Source of the DNA: a virus
IMG/VR virus record: IMGVR_UViG_3300046003_002415
Coordinates: 1 to 22,151 of that record
Reading direction: 5' to 3' (one strand)
DNA length: 22,151 nt
The stretch's first letter is position 1; each line of letters starts with the position of its first letter. The notes under the pieces are model-generated. The model saw only the letters and a list, made by a program, of their open reading frames with translations. It made no database searches and was not told the origin of the DNA. This document shows positions 8,096 through 15,929 of this stretch, piece after piece. The translations under genes and the position numbers were made by a program.

Positions 8096-8668
8096 ATGAG
8101 TTTAAATATACTTTTTATTAATGAGGAGCTTATCAAAAGTCGCACGGCAATAAGCACGGGCATCGATGGTAAGCAAATTTTACCGGTTATCAAGTTGGCT
8201 CAAGATAAATTTTTATTGCCGGCACTTGGTACATCTTTATTTCGTAGGTTACAAGATGGGGTTGAGAATAACGATTTAAGCACGGATGAAAAATCTTTGC
8301 TTAATGATTATGTAACGGATTGCCTTTTATGGTTCACACTTGCCGAGATGGTGATGGCAACATCATTCCAATTTTTTAGCAAAGGATTGATGCAGAAAAC
8401 TGCGGAGGAAAGCAACTCACCAAGTAAGGGCCAATTGGAATTATTACAAAGGTCTTACATGAGCAATGGTGAGTTTTACAAGACAAGATTAATTGATTAT
8501 CTTCGTGAAAACTCCGAGTTGTTTGATGAGTACTTAAACTATGGTAGCGGATTTGATATCATAGCGCCACAAATTAAAGCATATACTTCGCCTATATTTT
8601 TAGGCAGAAGAGGAGCAACACGAAGAGTTAGTAACCTAGATTATCCTCATGAAAATACGCAGTTATAA
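8096..8668 (+). CDS. Probable head-tail connector (adaptor) protein
   Basis: A 190-residue, largely helical protein without membrane segments lies four bases downstream of the portal gene. The N-terminal part (FINEELIKSRTAI, ILPVIKLAQDKFLLPALG) and the Trp/Phe-rich middle (CLLWFTLAEMVMATSFQFF) resemble the small helical proteins encoded after the portal in Bacteroidota phages, which act as the first adaptor ring under the portal. The C-terminal tail is basic and polar (GRRGATRRVSN). The role is inferred from position, size and family memory; no enzymatic motif is visible. Confidence 0.6.
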   Translation: MSLNILFINEELIKSRTAISTGIDGKQILPVIKLAQDKFLLPALGTSLFRRLQDGVENNDLSTDEKSLLNDYVTDCLLWFTLAEMVMATSFQFFSKGLMQKTAEESNSPSKGQLELLQRSYMSNGEFYKTRLIDYLRENSELFDEYLNYGSGFDIIAPQIKAYTSPIFLGRRGATRRVSNLDYPHENTQL

Positions 8669-8703
8669 AAGGGAGTTTTTAGACAAAGTAAAACAAAAAT
8701 TCA

Positions 8704-9138
8704 ATGACTTACAACCAGGTATTAAGCACAATAAGGACACTCCTCCAATCGCATGCGCAAATAAAAAGCGTAAAGTATGCGACACCAAAAGAGTGGTTGT
8801 TTGTAAATGACCAACCAATTTATCCAATTGCTTGCTTTGCAATTAATAGTGGATCATTAAATGTTGGGCGTGAACAAGTCTATAATGTTACGCTTTGGTT
8901 TTTAGATAAGGCGGGCATGGAGGCCGAGTTTGAGCCGGATGTTGCATCCGATCAATTACAAATCGGAGCGGACATAATTAGCAAAATGAGGAACGGAGCA
9001 AATAACTACATCCTTGATCCTAATATTAGTTACAACTTTATTTTGGATAAGTTTGAAGATTATTTGAGTGGTATTGAGATAACCTTTAACATGACAACAG
9101 TATCGGAGTTTGATGCTTGCGATATGCCATTAAATTAA
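8704..9138 (+). CDS. Probable tail terminator or neck protein
   Basis: The 144-residue protein has an alpha/beta pattern: an N-terminal helix (NQVLSTIRTLLQSH), strands with WLFVNDQPIYPIACFAIN, a strand and helix with YNVTLWFLDKAG, then a helix and final strands ending in EITFNMTTVSEFDAC. This order and length resemble tail terminator proteins that cap the tail tube and join it to the connector. It follows the connector gene by 35 bases and precedes the adaptor/fibre genes, which fits. The leader is A-rich (gtaaaacaaaaattca). The call is structural inference. Confidence 0.5.
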   Translation: MTYNQVLSTIRTLLQSHAQIKSVKYATPKEWLFVNDQPIYPIACFAINSGSLNVGREQVYNVTLWFLDKAGMEAEFEPDVASDQLQIGADIISKMRNGANNYILDPNISYNFILDKFEDYLSGIEITFNMTTVSEFDACDMPLN

Positions 9139-9150
9139 AAAATTATAAAT

Positions 9151-9516
9151 ATGAGTTGCAATAGTTCAACGGGTGATTTAAGGCCCGCACAATACAATGT
9201 TCAATTATGGCGCAATGATTCATGGGCGCAAACATTTGCCATTACGGCAAATGATGTGGCAGTCGATTTAAGCGGATCAACTATCTTGATACAAGTTAGG
9301 ACCAAGCCCGCATCAACGGATGTGGTGTTGAGCCTTGTAACCGGTACAAGCATCACAATTGGTGGCGCCGGTAAAAACGAGATTACATTAAATAAGATAG
9401 TGGACATCGCCGCCGGAAGTTATGTTTATGACATGAATGTCACTTTTCCAAGTGGCCTTGTCAAAACATATATTTGGGGAACTTTTTTAGTACAGGAGGA
9501 CATAACAAGAGTATAA
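9151..9516 (+). CDS. Small baseplate or fibre-adaptor-like beta protein
   Basis: This 121-residue protein is almost all beta strand. The pattern, with YNVQLWRNDSWAQTFAIT at the start, DLSGSTILIQVRTKP, a Gly/Thr-rich middle, GSYVYDMNVTFPSG and a closing FLVQEDITRV, is like the N-terminal domains of baseplate upper proteins that carry receptor-binding fibres in many phages. It ends four bases before the long fibre gene, so it may attach that fibre to the tail (inference). The A-rich leader aaaaaattataaat precedes the ATG. Confidence 0.55.
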   Translation: MSCNSSTGDLRPAQYNVQLWRNDSWAQTFAITANDVAVDLSGSTILIQVRTKPASTDVVLSLVTGTSITIGGAGKNEITLNKIVDIAAGSYVYDMNVTFPSGLVKTYIWGTFLVQEDITRV

Positions 9517-9520
9517 CAAA

Positions 9521-12500
9521 ATGAGTACAATAATAACACCAAGCGAAGAGCAAATAAACATAGTAGTTAATGATGAAAAAATTAGTATCAATGTAGAGAG
9601 TGGCGATGTTATTGTAAATGTAACCGAGAATATTGTTGAAGTATCAACAGTTAATGGAGGTTATCCATTGCCAACAACCGTGTATTCAGTATTCGGAAGG
9701 ACCGGTAATATCGTTGCAACCGAGGGCGATTACAATCTTGATAAACTTTCCGATGTTACATTGACTTCATCTACTAATGGCGATGTCTTATCATATGATG
9801 GTACTAAATGGATTAATAAGCCGGTAACCGGAACGGGATCGGTAACGAGCGTTGACATGAGTGTACCGGTTGGCCTTCAAGTGAGTGGCAATCCCATCGT
9901 AACAAATGGAACGCTAGCGCTTAATTATGCGGCGGGTTATTCTTTGCCAACAACTGCAAAGCAAACAACCTGGGATGCGGCTTACAATGACTCAATAGTT
10001 AGTGCAAGTGTAAGTGGTACAACTACCAAAACACTAACATTAACGCAACAAGATGCGGGAACAATCACGGCATCATGGAGTGATCTTGCAGCAAGCGGAA
10101 CGGTAACGAGTGTTGGCTTATCTTCTGCAACAAGTGGGGTAAGTATTGGTTCATCACCAATTACGACAAGCGGTACTATTACCCTAGATATTGCAACTGC
10201 AACCACATCACAAAATGGTTTATTGAGCAGCACGGATTGGTCAACATTTAATGCGAAGCAAAATGCTATAACGCTAACCACAACAGGAACAAGCGGAGCA
10301 AGTACATTGGTAGGTGCAACATTAAACATCCCTAACTATGGTTCAGCCTTAACAGGTTATGTTCCCTACACAGGTGCAACTGCTAATGTTGATTTAGGTA
10401 CATTTAATTTGACTGCTGATGTTATTACAGGTGCAACAGGTTCTTTTGCATCAAGTGGAGGTAGTAATACTTTTGATATTAATCATTCAAGTGGTAGTGG
10501 AATAGCTTTAAACATAACAAAAGGTGGCAATGGTGAAGGTTTATATATAAACAAAACAAGTGGTAGTGGTAACGCTGCAACTATTATAGGTACTTTAAAT
10601 GCAACTACTTTAGTAAAGAGTGGTGGCACATCAAGTCAGTTCTTAAAGGCTAATGGCACAGTTGATTCAAGCGCATACATTACCTTAACAGGATTAAGTG
10701 CAACGGCGCCATTGTCTTATAACAATACAACGGGAGGATTTACAATAAGCCAAGCGGGTGTGAGTGGCAATGGTTATTTAAGTTCAACCGATTGGAATAC
10801 ATTTAATAATAAACAAGCTTCGGGCAATTACATCACCGCATTAAGTGGTGAGGCAACTGCGAGCGGCCCAGGATCGGCGGCGGTGACATTAAGCACATCG
10901 GCCGTAACGGGTAAAATTTTAACCGGTGTGAACATTACCGGCGGATCAATAACCGCAACCGACTCAATATTAGTTGCATTTGGTAAGGTTCAAAACCAAA
11001 TAAACGGAGTATTAGGTGGCGCAATTTATCAAAGTACTTGGAACGCATCAACAAACACTCCAACGCTTACAAGTAGTACAGGAACAAAAGGATATTATTA
11101 CATCGTAAGTGTTGAGGGATCAACAAACCTTGATGGCATCACCGATTGGAAAGTGGGTGATTGGGCCATCTTTAATGGCACTACTTGGGATAAAGTTGAT
11201 AACACGGATGCGGTAAGTTCAGTAAATGGATATACCGGTGCGGTAAGCTTGACAACATCCGACATCACCGAAGGTTCAAGATTATATTATACCGAAGTAA
11301 GAGTAAGTGCAAATACGGATGTGGCTGCCAATACGGCGGCAAGACACGCGGCGGTGACCATTGGCACGGCAAATGGATTGAGTTTAAGTACTCAAGCTTT
11401 GAGCCTGGCTCTTGCATCAACAAGCGCAACCGGTGCTTTAAGTAGTACCGATTGGAACACATTCAATCTTAAGCAAGCTGCTTTAAGTGGTACGGGCTTT
11501 GTAAAGATTAGCGGATCAACAATAAGTTATGATAACTCAACTTACTTAACAACAAGTTCAGCGGCATCAACTTATTTACCATTAGCGGGGGGAACGCTTA
11601 CAGGTGCATTAAGCGGAACAACTGCAACATTTAGTGGGGAAATAGAATCTAGTTCATATATACAATCTAAACTAGGTGCTAGTGCAAGTATTGGTTTAGG
11701 TTCTCGTTTTCAATGGGATAATGCTGCAACAGGTGCTTCGCAAAAGCAATTATCACTTCAAATGAATGCGGCTTTTGGATTAGATTTATGGTATTTTAAT
11801 GGTTCAACATATAATAATACAGGAATAAAATTTAATATTGACGGCTCTATTAATGGAAAATCATTTGTATCAAATGGTGCTTTATTAGATAGTGATATTG
11901 CTGCAAATAAAACATTTATAGATAATAATAACGGGGCAAGATTTTTATCTTATGGTCCAAATTCTACAACTAGAGGCTCAATTCTTTTTTATCAAGGTTC
12001 ATCTGCAAATACATTAGGACAATATGCTTTAACTATTGATGCAAGCGGAAATTCTGTTTTTATTGGAACAATTTCAGCAACTAATTTTAGTGGCACATCA
12101 TCGGGTACAAATACAGGCGACCAATCATTAGCAAGTTTAGGCGCTCAAGCACAATTAAATGGTACAGGATTTGTAAAAGCAAGTGGAACGACAATAAGTT
12201 ATGATAATACAAGTTACTTACCTTTAGCGGGAGGAACTTTAACAGGTGCTTTAAATATTAATTTATCAAGTGGAACGGCAATGAATGTGGCGGGTAATGC
12301 TATATTTAGAGGCGATACAGGAGTAGGCACACCAAGACAATTAATTATCTCAAGCGGTGGAAGTACACCCGTTTATTTAGAGGCAAAAGGATACGGTGCG
12401 AATTATCAAACTGATTTCGGGATTAAAACCTACAATAGTGCGGGAACTGCATTTGAGGTATTTTATGCTGATAGTTCGGGAAGGGTTGGTATTAATAGAG

Positions 12501-13720
12501 TTGCTCCTAGTTATCAATTAGATGTTAATGGTACAGGGCGATTTGAAGGTGCTTTAAGAGTAAACGGAGGTACAACAACAATTTATGATTCTAGTGAAGC
12601 AAGGTTAAATTTTAATACCGATGTAGATGGAGAACAAAATTCTAGTTGGCTTTATTCGGATTCAAATGCTACATTAGGCTCAATCGGTAATGTATATATA
12701 CAAGCATTAAGTACAACAGTTTTAAGTGTATTAGATTTTAATAATTATGGTAACAATACTGCAAATGGAGTAACGGGCAATGTTTTTATAGGTACTAGCG
12801 TAGCACAAGGAATTGATAAGGGAGCGGTATTAAGTTTAGGAGGTTGGACAACAAGCACAGGAAGTGCAAGTGCTTTTGGTAGAATAGCCGGAAGGAAAGA
12901 AAATGCAACAAGTGGTAATCAAGCGGGGTATTTATCATTTGAAACTGCTAATGCTCTTGTAAGTCAAAGTACCGAAAAGATGAGGATTACCTCCACAGGC
13001 AAGGTTGGAGTAAATACAACAAGCCCACAAAGTACATTTGTAGTAGGTGTAACTGCCGATACTCAAGGATGCGAAATTGATAATGCTACAAGCGGAGTTC
13101 CTAGAATATTTGCTTTTAATAGAAGCGGTGGAGTTTCTTTACCATTAGCTTTGCAATCAGTTGGAGGCAATGTATTAATAGGAACTACTACTGATGGGGG
13201 TGGCAAACTTCAAGTAAATGGAGAGATAAGAATGTATGGCTCTACTCTATTCAGAGGAATGAGTAGTAATACATTACAACTATGTGGAGGTACTTCAAGT
13301 TCAAATGTGAAAATAGATGGTTCGGTTGAGGTTGTTACAATAGATACTAATGGTGCTACAAGACTTACAATAGGAAGTAATGGTTTTATTCAAGCAACTA
13401 ATACAACACAAACGGATGATTTAGGTACAATTCAAATATATAATACAACGGCATCGGCATTTGCTAATTCATCTCTTACTGTTAAATCATATAATGGTAC
13501 AGGACAATTTATGCAATGGGAAAACTATGGAATGAGAATTGGAAGCAGAATTAAAACTAATACGGGCGCGGGTGGGATTTATTTTACTTACGGTAATGAT
13601 TCAGTTGGAATGACTATAAAATCAACAGGTGTTATAAACTTTTCAAATGTGCCAACAAGTAGTTCAGGTTTATCAAGTGGTGATATTTATAAAAGTGCGG
13701 GAGTATTAATGATAGTATAA
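9521..13720 (+). CDS. Large repetitive tail fibre protein
   Basis: This 1399-residue fibre probably contacts the host surface. The N-terminal 60 residues are beta-rich. They are followed by VYSVFGRTGNIVATEGDY, a module common near the start of phage fibres. The shaft is Ser/Thr/Gly-rich with the repeats SSTDWxTFNxKQ (three copies) and GTGFVKxSGxTISYDN plus YLPLAGGTLTGAL (two copies). Around residues 500-565 a module with AIYQSTWNASTNTPTLT, DWKVGDWAIFNG and TWDKVDNTD looks like the small Trp-rich, possibly carbohydrate-binding domain seen in many phage fibres. The end, GLSSGDIYKSAGVLMIV, is the kind of C-terminus I recall for Bacteroidota fibres. No C-terminal intramolecular chaperone is seen. 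DNA style changes along the gene, which suggests mosaic assembly. Confidence 0.8.
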   Translation: MSTIITPSEEQINIVVNDEKISINVESGDVIVNVTENIVEVSTVNGGYPLPTTVYSVFGRTGNIVATEGDYNLDKLSDVTLTSSTNGDVLSYDGTKWINKPVTGTGSVTSVDMSVPVGLQVSGNPIVTNGTLALNYAAGYSLPTTAKQTTWDAAYNDSIVSASVSGTTTKTLTLTQQDAGTITASWSDLAASGTVTSVGLSSATSGVSIGSSPITTSGTITLDIATATTSQNGLLSSTDWSTFNAKQNAITLTTTGTSGASTLVGATLNIPNYGSALTGYVPYTGATANVDLGTFNLTADVITGATGSFASSGGSNTFDINHSSGSGIALNITKGGNGEGLYINKTSGSGNAATIIGTLNATTLVKSGGTSSQFLKANGTVDSSAYITLTGLSATAPLSYNNTTGGFTISQAGVSGNGYLSSTDWNTFNNKQASGNYITALSGEATASGPGSAAVTLSTSAVTGKILTGVNITGGSITATDSILVAFGKVQNQINGVLGGAIYQSTWNASTNTPTLTSSTGTKGYYYIVSVEGSTNLDGITDWKVGDWAIFNGTTWDKVDNTDAVSSVNGYTGAVSLTTSDITEGSRLYYTEVRVSANTDVAANTAARHAAVTIGTANGLSLSTQALSLALASTSATGALSSTDWNTFNLKQAALSGTGFVKISGSTISYDNSTYLTTSSAASTYLPLAGGTLTGALSGTTATFSGEIESSSYIQSKLGASASIGLGSRFQWDNAATGASQKQLSLQMNAAFGLDLWYFNGSTYNNTGIKFNIDGSINGKSFVSNGALLDSDIAANKTFIDNNNGARFLSYGPNSTTRGSILFYQGSSANTLGQYALTIDASGNSVFIGTISATNFSGTSSGTNTGDQSLASLGAQAQLNGTGFVKASGTTISYDNTSYLPLAGGTLTGALNINLSSGTAMNVAGNAIFRGDTGVGTPRQLIISSGGSTPVYLEAKGYGANYQTDFGIKTYNSAGTAFEVFYADSSGRVGINRVAPSYQLDVNGTGRFEGALRVNGGTTTIYDSSEARLNFNTDVDGEQNSSWLYSDSNATLGSIGNVYIQALSTTVLSVLDFNNYGNNTANGVTGNVFIGTSVAQGIDKGAVLSLGGWTTSTGSASAFGRIAGRKENATSGNQAGYLSFETANALVSQSTEKMRITSTGKVGVNTTSPQSTFVVGVTADTQGCEIDNATSGVPRIFAFNRSGGVSLPLALQSVGGNVLIGTTTDGGGKLQVNGEIRMYGSTLFRGMSSNTLQLCGGTSSSNVKIDGSVEVVTIDTNGATRLTIGSNGFIQATNTTQTDDLGTIQIYNTTASAFANSSLTVKSYNGTGQFMQWENYGMRIGSRIKTNTGAGGIYFTYGNDSVGMTIKSTGVINFSNVPTSSSGLSSGDIYKSAGVLMIV
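10220..11476 (+). repeat. Three copies of the SSTDWxTFNxKQ fibre repeat
   Basis: Copies of 14 codons lie at 10220-10261 (LLSSTDWSTFNAKQ), 10775-10816 (YLSSTDWNTFNNKQ) and 11435-11476 (ALSSTDWNTFNLKQ), all in frame in the tail fibre. The DNA is diverged at third positions, so the repeat is kept at protein level. The segments between copies differ, so these short motifs could act as shared joints for exchange of fibre modules (inference). Confidence 0.85.
11483..12253 (+). repeat. Two copies of the GTGFVK-SYDN-YLPLAGG fibre module
   Basis: Copy 1 is at 11483-11611 and copy 2 at 12155-12253, both in frame. Each has GTGFVKxSGxTISYDN followed by YLPLAGGTLTGAL. Copy 1 has an extra eight-residue insert (TTSSAAST) between the two parts. 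Copy 2 is more AT-rich at wobble positions. Confidence 0.85.
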
Positions 13721-13741
13721 ATAAATTAAAAATAAAATAAA

Positions 13742-13999
13742 ATGAAACAAATCTCTCCTATTCAAATTTGGCAAAATGGCCAATTCGTACAAGCGATTAA
13801 CCTTAATGCTTGGGCTTCAAATGTTATTTTAGGAACAAGTGCAACATTTACTTACAATCTTTTAGATGCTAATCAACAAAGATTACAAGATGGTGTTGTA
13901 ACTATGACGGGCGAAGATTATGTAAAATGGGGGGATAACGATCAATATGCTTGGGAGTTCGTGGCTACTAAATTAAACCTTACAATCGTAGCAAAATAA
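13742..13999 (+). CDS. Small protein following the tail fibre, function unknown
   Basis: An 85-residue beta-rich protein begins 21 bases after the fibre stop, behind an A-rich leader (aaaaataaaataaa) typical of well-translated Bacteroidota genes. It contains IQIWQNGQFVQAINLNAW, SATFTYNLLD and VTMTGEDYVKWGD. There is no signal peptide or membrane segment. I do not know a function. Short proteins of this type recur behind fibre genes in Bacteroidota phages in my recollection, so a virion-associated or fibre-accessory role is possible. Confidence 0.6.
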   Translation: MKQISPIQIWQNGQFVQAINLNAWASNVILGTSATFTYNLLDANQQRLQDGVVTMTGEDYVKWGDNDQYAWEFVATKLNLTIVAK

Positions 14000-14027
14000 T
14001 TAATATATTTGCTAAAATTATAATTTT

Positions 14028-14414
14028 ATGAAGTATTCAAATTTATTAAACCTAGTTGCCCAAATGGAGGCGATCATAGGTAACCAAGAAACAAAAGTAC
14101 AAAAGAAACTATTTAAAATCTTTGAAAAGGTTAAGCCAAGTTATGAAGCGTACCAATCCAAAAAGGATGAGTTACGACTTGATAATGCAAGCGCCAACGA
14201 CAAAGGGATTTTAAATGTAACGGAAAAGGGTGATTATCAATTTACAAAGGAAGGCATTAAAAAGCTAACAAGCGACATTAAAGCCCTAAATGATGAAGAG
14301 TTCGCTTTTGAGAAGATTAACATTGTTAATCCTCAAGGGCTTGAAAACTTCATTTTCCTTGAAGATTGGACCAATGGAATCGAATTTATTAAACAAGATG
14401 AAGAGGAACTTTAA
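14028..14414 (+). CDS. Helical protein of unknown function between fibre and lysis genes
   Basis: The 128-residue, Lys/Glu-rich protein is predicted mostly helical (LLNLVAQMEAIIGN, KKLFKIFEKVKPSYEAYQSKKDEL), with a hydrophobic, Phe-rich C-terminal part (LENFIFLEDWTNGIEFI) and an acidic tail. It has no membrane segment or recognisable catalytic motif. It ends three bases before the small membrane protein at 14418, so it may be co-transcribed with the lysis cassette. I cannot assign a function. Confidence 0.6.
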   Translation: MKYSNLLNLVAQMEAIIGNQETKVQKKLFKIFEKVKPSYEAYQSKKDELRLDNASANDKGILNVTEKGDYQFTKEGIKKLTSDIKALNDEEFAFEKINIVNPQGLENFIFLEDWTNGIEFIKQDEEEL

Positions 14415-14417
14415 GAC

Positions 14418-14588
14418 ATGACACAGGATAGCACCAACGCCCTTGCGAATACCGCCGTTTCAATTACGGCCGCATCACTTACCATAACACAAGTGCAACC
14501 ATTGATTACAATGCTTGCGGGCTTGGTTGCCATCATTTCCGGCTTATTAGCCATTATTTACTATGTTAAGCAAATCCGTAAGCTATAA
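14418..14588 (+). CDS. One-TM membrane protein, holin candidate (56 aa)
   Basis: A 56-codon frame from ATG 14418 ends with TAA at 14586-14588, whose last base is the first base of the next ATG. The polar, Thr/Ala-rich N-terminus (about 1-25) is followed by one strong hydrophobic segment (about 29-50, with LAGLVAIISGLLAIIYYV) and a basic tail (KQIRKL). The small size, single TM, basic C-terminus and place at the head of a cassette with spanin-like proteins and endolysin suit a holin or a holin-like regulator. Tight packing on both sides (3-base gap, 1-base overlap) supports it as a real gene. Confidence 0.7.
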   Translation: MTQDSTNALANTAVSITAASLTITQVQPLITMLAGLVAIISGLLAIIYYVKQIRKL

Positions 14589-15115
14589 TGAGGAATTTCC
14601 TAGTAATTATTTTAATAGCGGTAGTCATTTTTTTATTAATGACAAAGCCTACTTATACTAAAAATGAAATAGTATTAAAAACTGACACAATTTTTAATAT
14701 TAAGACATTGACTAAATATAAAAAGGGCGATTCAATACCTTATAAAGTAATTTTACAAGATTCAATTTATATCCCAATATACGATACAATTCGTATAATT
14801 AACGACTATTCGCAGATAAAAGAGTATAATGATACAATACGGATGGATTCAAATACATTCTATATTCATGACACAATTACAAAAAATAAGATAATAGGGA
14901 GGGGATTTGAAGCAACACTACGAGAAAAAACTATATATATAACAAAGACTATTAAGCCAAAAACGGAATTATTGATTGGAGGCGAATTAAGGAACTTTAA
15001 TAATGTTTTAGGTGCTAGTATAGGAATAGGGTTAAAAGTGCCAAATAAGGGGCTTATGTTGCTTAATTATGGCACTCAAGGTTATTCAGTAGGATTTTAT
15101 AAAAAATTGTTTTAA
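14588..15115 (+). CDS. Membrane-anchored periplasmic protein of the lysis cassette
   Basis: In this 175-residue protein one N-terminal hydrophobic segment (residues 3-19, NFLVIILIAVVIFLLMT) would act as a signal anchor. The rest is soluble and beta-rich, with recurring DT-I/V motifs (KTDTIF, YDTIRI, YNDTIR, HDTITK). The last 45 residues (LIGGELRNFNN to GYSVGFYKKLF) alternate like an outer-membrane or beta-barrel strand segment. The start shares one base with the stop of the preceding gene. I do not recognise the family. Position suggests a cell-envelope function during lysis, possibly spanin-like, but that is inference. Confidence 0.62.
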   Translation: MRNFLVIILIAVVIFLLMTKPTYTKNEIVLKTDTIFNIKTLTKYKKGDSIPYKVILQDSIYIPIYDTIRIINDYSQIKEYNDTIRMDSNTFYIHDTITKNKIIGRGFEATLREKTIYITKTIKPKTELLIGGELRNFNNVLGASIGIGLKVPNKGLMLLNYGTQGYSVGFYKKLF

Positions 15116-15118
15116 AAT

Positions 15119-15385
15119 ATGATACCGATTAAATTTAAAGAGTTTGCTTCCAATCCTATCGTTGGAACATTGTTTGTGGTTTTAATAGCTATTGGCTATT
15201 TGTATGTGGATGTACGATCAACCTTCCAGGGCCAAGCTAAAAATCAAGATGTAAAGATTGAGAAATTAGAGACAAGACTTGATGTGGTTACAAATGCATT
15301 ACGCAGATGTGATTCGAGTTTGGCGGCCGCAAGTACAAAACTTTCAACTTTGGAGCAATTAGGTAAAATTCAAAAGATAAACTAA
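15119..15385 (+). CDS. Inner-membrane coiled-coil protein, i-spanin candidate
   Basis: The 88-residue protein has a short N-terminal cytoplasmic part, one TM helix (about 13-30, PIVGTLFVVLIAIGYLYV) and a long helical C-terminal part with heptad character (VKIEKLETRLDVVTNALR, LAAASTKLSTLEQL). That is the topology of an inner-membrane spanin: N-in, one TM, periplasmic coiled coil. Its stop shares one base with the start of a lipoprotein-like gene, the expected partner arrangement. Spanins are too divergent for a motif call, so topology and context carry the assignment. Confidence 0.55.
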   Translation: MIPIKFKEFASNPIVGTLFVVLIAIGYLYVDVRSTFQGQAKNQDVKIEKLETRLDVVTNALRRCDSSLAAASTKLSTLEQLGKIQKIN

Positions 15386-15714
15386 TGAAATATTTATTTA
15401 TTTTATTCTTATTTGGTTGCGGAGTACAAGCTCAAAAGGTTGACAAGGATATTGAGTTTGAGGAGTTAATGAAGCAAGTTGATGCAACCAATGCAAAATC
15501 TGCAACAGTTCTCGCAAAGGCAACTAAAAAAGAAAAGCAATTAGTTACAAATGCAGTTGCAACCATTACCCAAATGAGAAGCGAAATTAGTGAACTTAAG
15601 AGTGTAAATAGTATTGTCAAAATTGATACTCTTTATATTTACATTCACGATACAGTCCTAATAAAAGAAAAAAAGAATTTTTGGGGTAAGACTAAAACCG
15701 ATACAACAAATTAA
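15385..15714 (+). CDS. Lipoprotein-like exported protein, o-spanin candidate
   Basis: This 109-residue protein begins with a short signal peptide ending in a lipobox-like LFGC (Cys12); a signal peptidase I site after VQA (residue 16) is the alternative. The mature part is helical (EELMKQVDATNAKSATVLAKATKKEKQ and beyond, about 25-75), followed by a DTLYIYIHDTVLI strand segment and a Lys-rich tail. The start overlaps the i-spanin candidate by one base. A secreted, probably lipid-anchored coiled-coil protein encoded just after an inner-membrane coiled-coil protein fits an outer-membrane spanin subunit. The call is inferential. Confidence 0.52.
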   Translation: MKYLFILFLFGCGVQAQKVDKDIEFEELMKQVDATNAKSATVLAKATKKEKQLVTNAVATITQMRSEISELKSVNSIVKIDTLYIYIHDTVLIKEKKNFWGKTKTDTTN

Positions 15715-15715
15715 G

Positions 15716-15928
15716 ATGAAGCAATTTTTTACCGAAGATAACGGAAGGTTATCTATGAAGCGTTTATGTGGTTTGATGTGCGTTGTAGCGTTATGCATTA
15801 CAATGTATCATAACTCATTTAGTGAGTTAAGTAAAGCACCTAGCGAGGCATTAGTGTACGCAGTTGCAACATTGGCATTTGGATGCCTAGGATTAACAAC
15901 CGCAGAGAAAATATTTAAAAAAGATTAA
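15716..15928 (+). CDS. Two-TM holin candidate
   Basis: This 70-residue protein has a charged N-terminus (KQFFTEDNGRLSMKR), a first hydrophobic segment (about 17-33, LCGLMCVVALCITMY), a short polar loop, a second hydrophobic segment (about 44-62, ALVYAVATLAFGCLGLTTA) and a basic end (KIFKKD). This is the layout of a class II holin. It starts one base after the o-spanin candidate stop and ends one base before the endolysin start, the most common holin position. It would form membrane lesions that release or activate the endolysin. With the 56-residue protein at 14418 the cassette holds two holin-like proteins. Confidence 0.68.
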   Translation: MKQFFTEDNGRLSMKRLCGLMCVVALCITMYHNSFSELSKAPSEALVYAVATLAFGCLGLTTAEKIFKKD

Positions 15929-15929
15929 T

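Noticed and set aside
8649-8810. 53-codon frame bridging the connector and tail terminator genes
   Set aside because: It overlaps both neighbours in another frame and is very Lys/Arg-rich. The 35-base gap does not need a gene.
9982-10329. 115-codon minus-strand frame inside the tail fibre gene
   Set aside because: It is a reverse shadow of a repetitive Ser/Thr/Val-rich segment and has no leader or neighbouring gene on that strand.
13500-13720. Variable region of a diversity-generating retroelement at the fibre end
   Set aside because: No reverse transcriptase, template repeat or C-type lectin ending is visible in the window.
14004-14011. TATATTTG, a -7-like element before the gene at 14028
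   Set aside because: It fits TAnnTTTG, but no T-run or TTG lies at the right distance upstream, and such an octamer is common by chance in AT-rich DNA.
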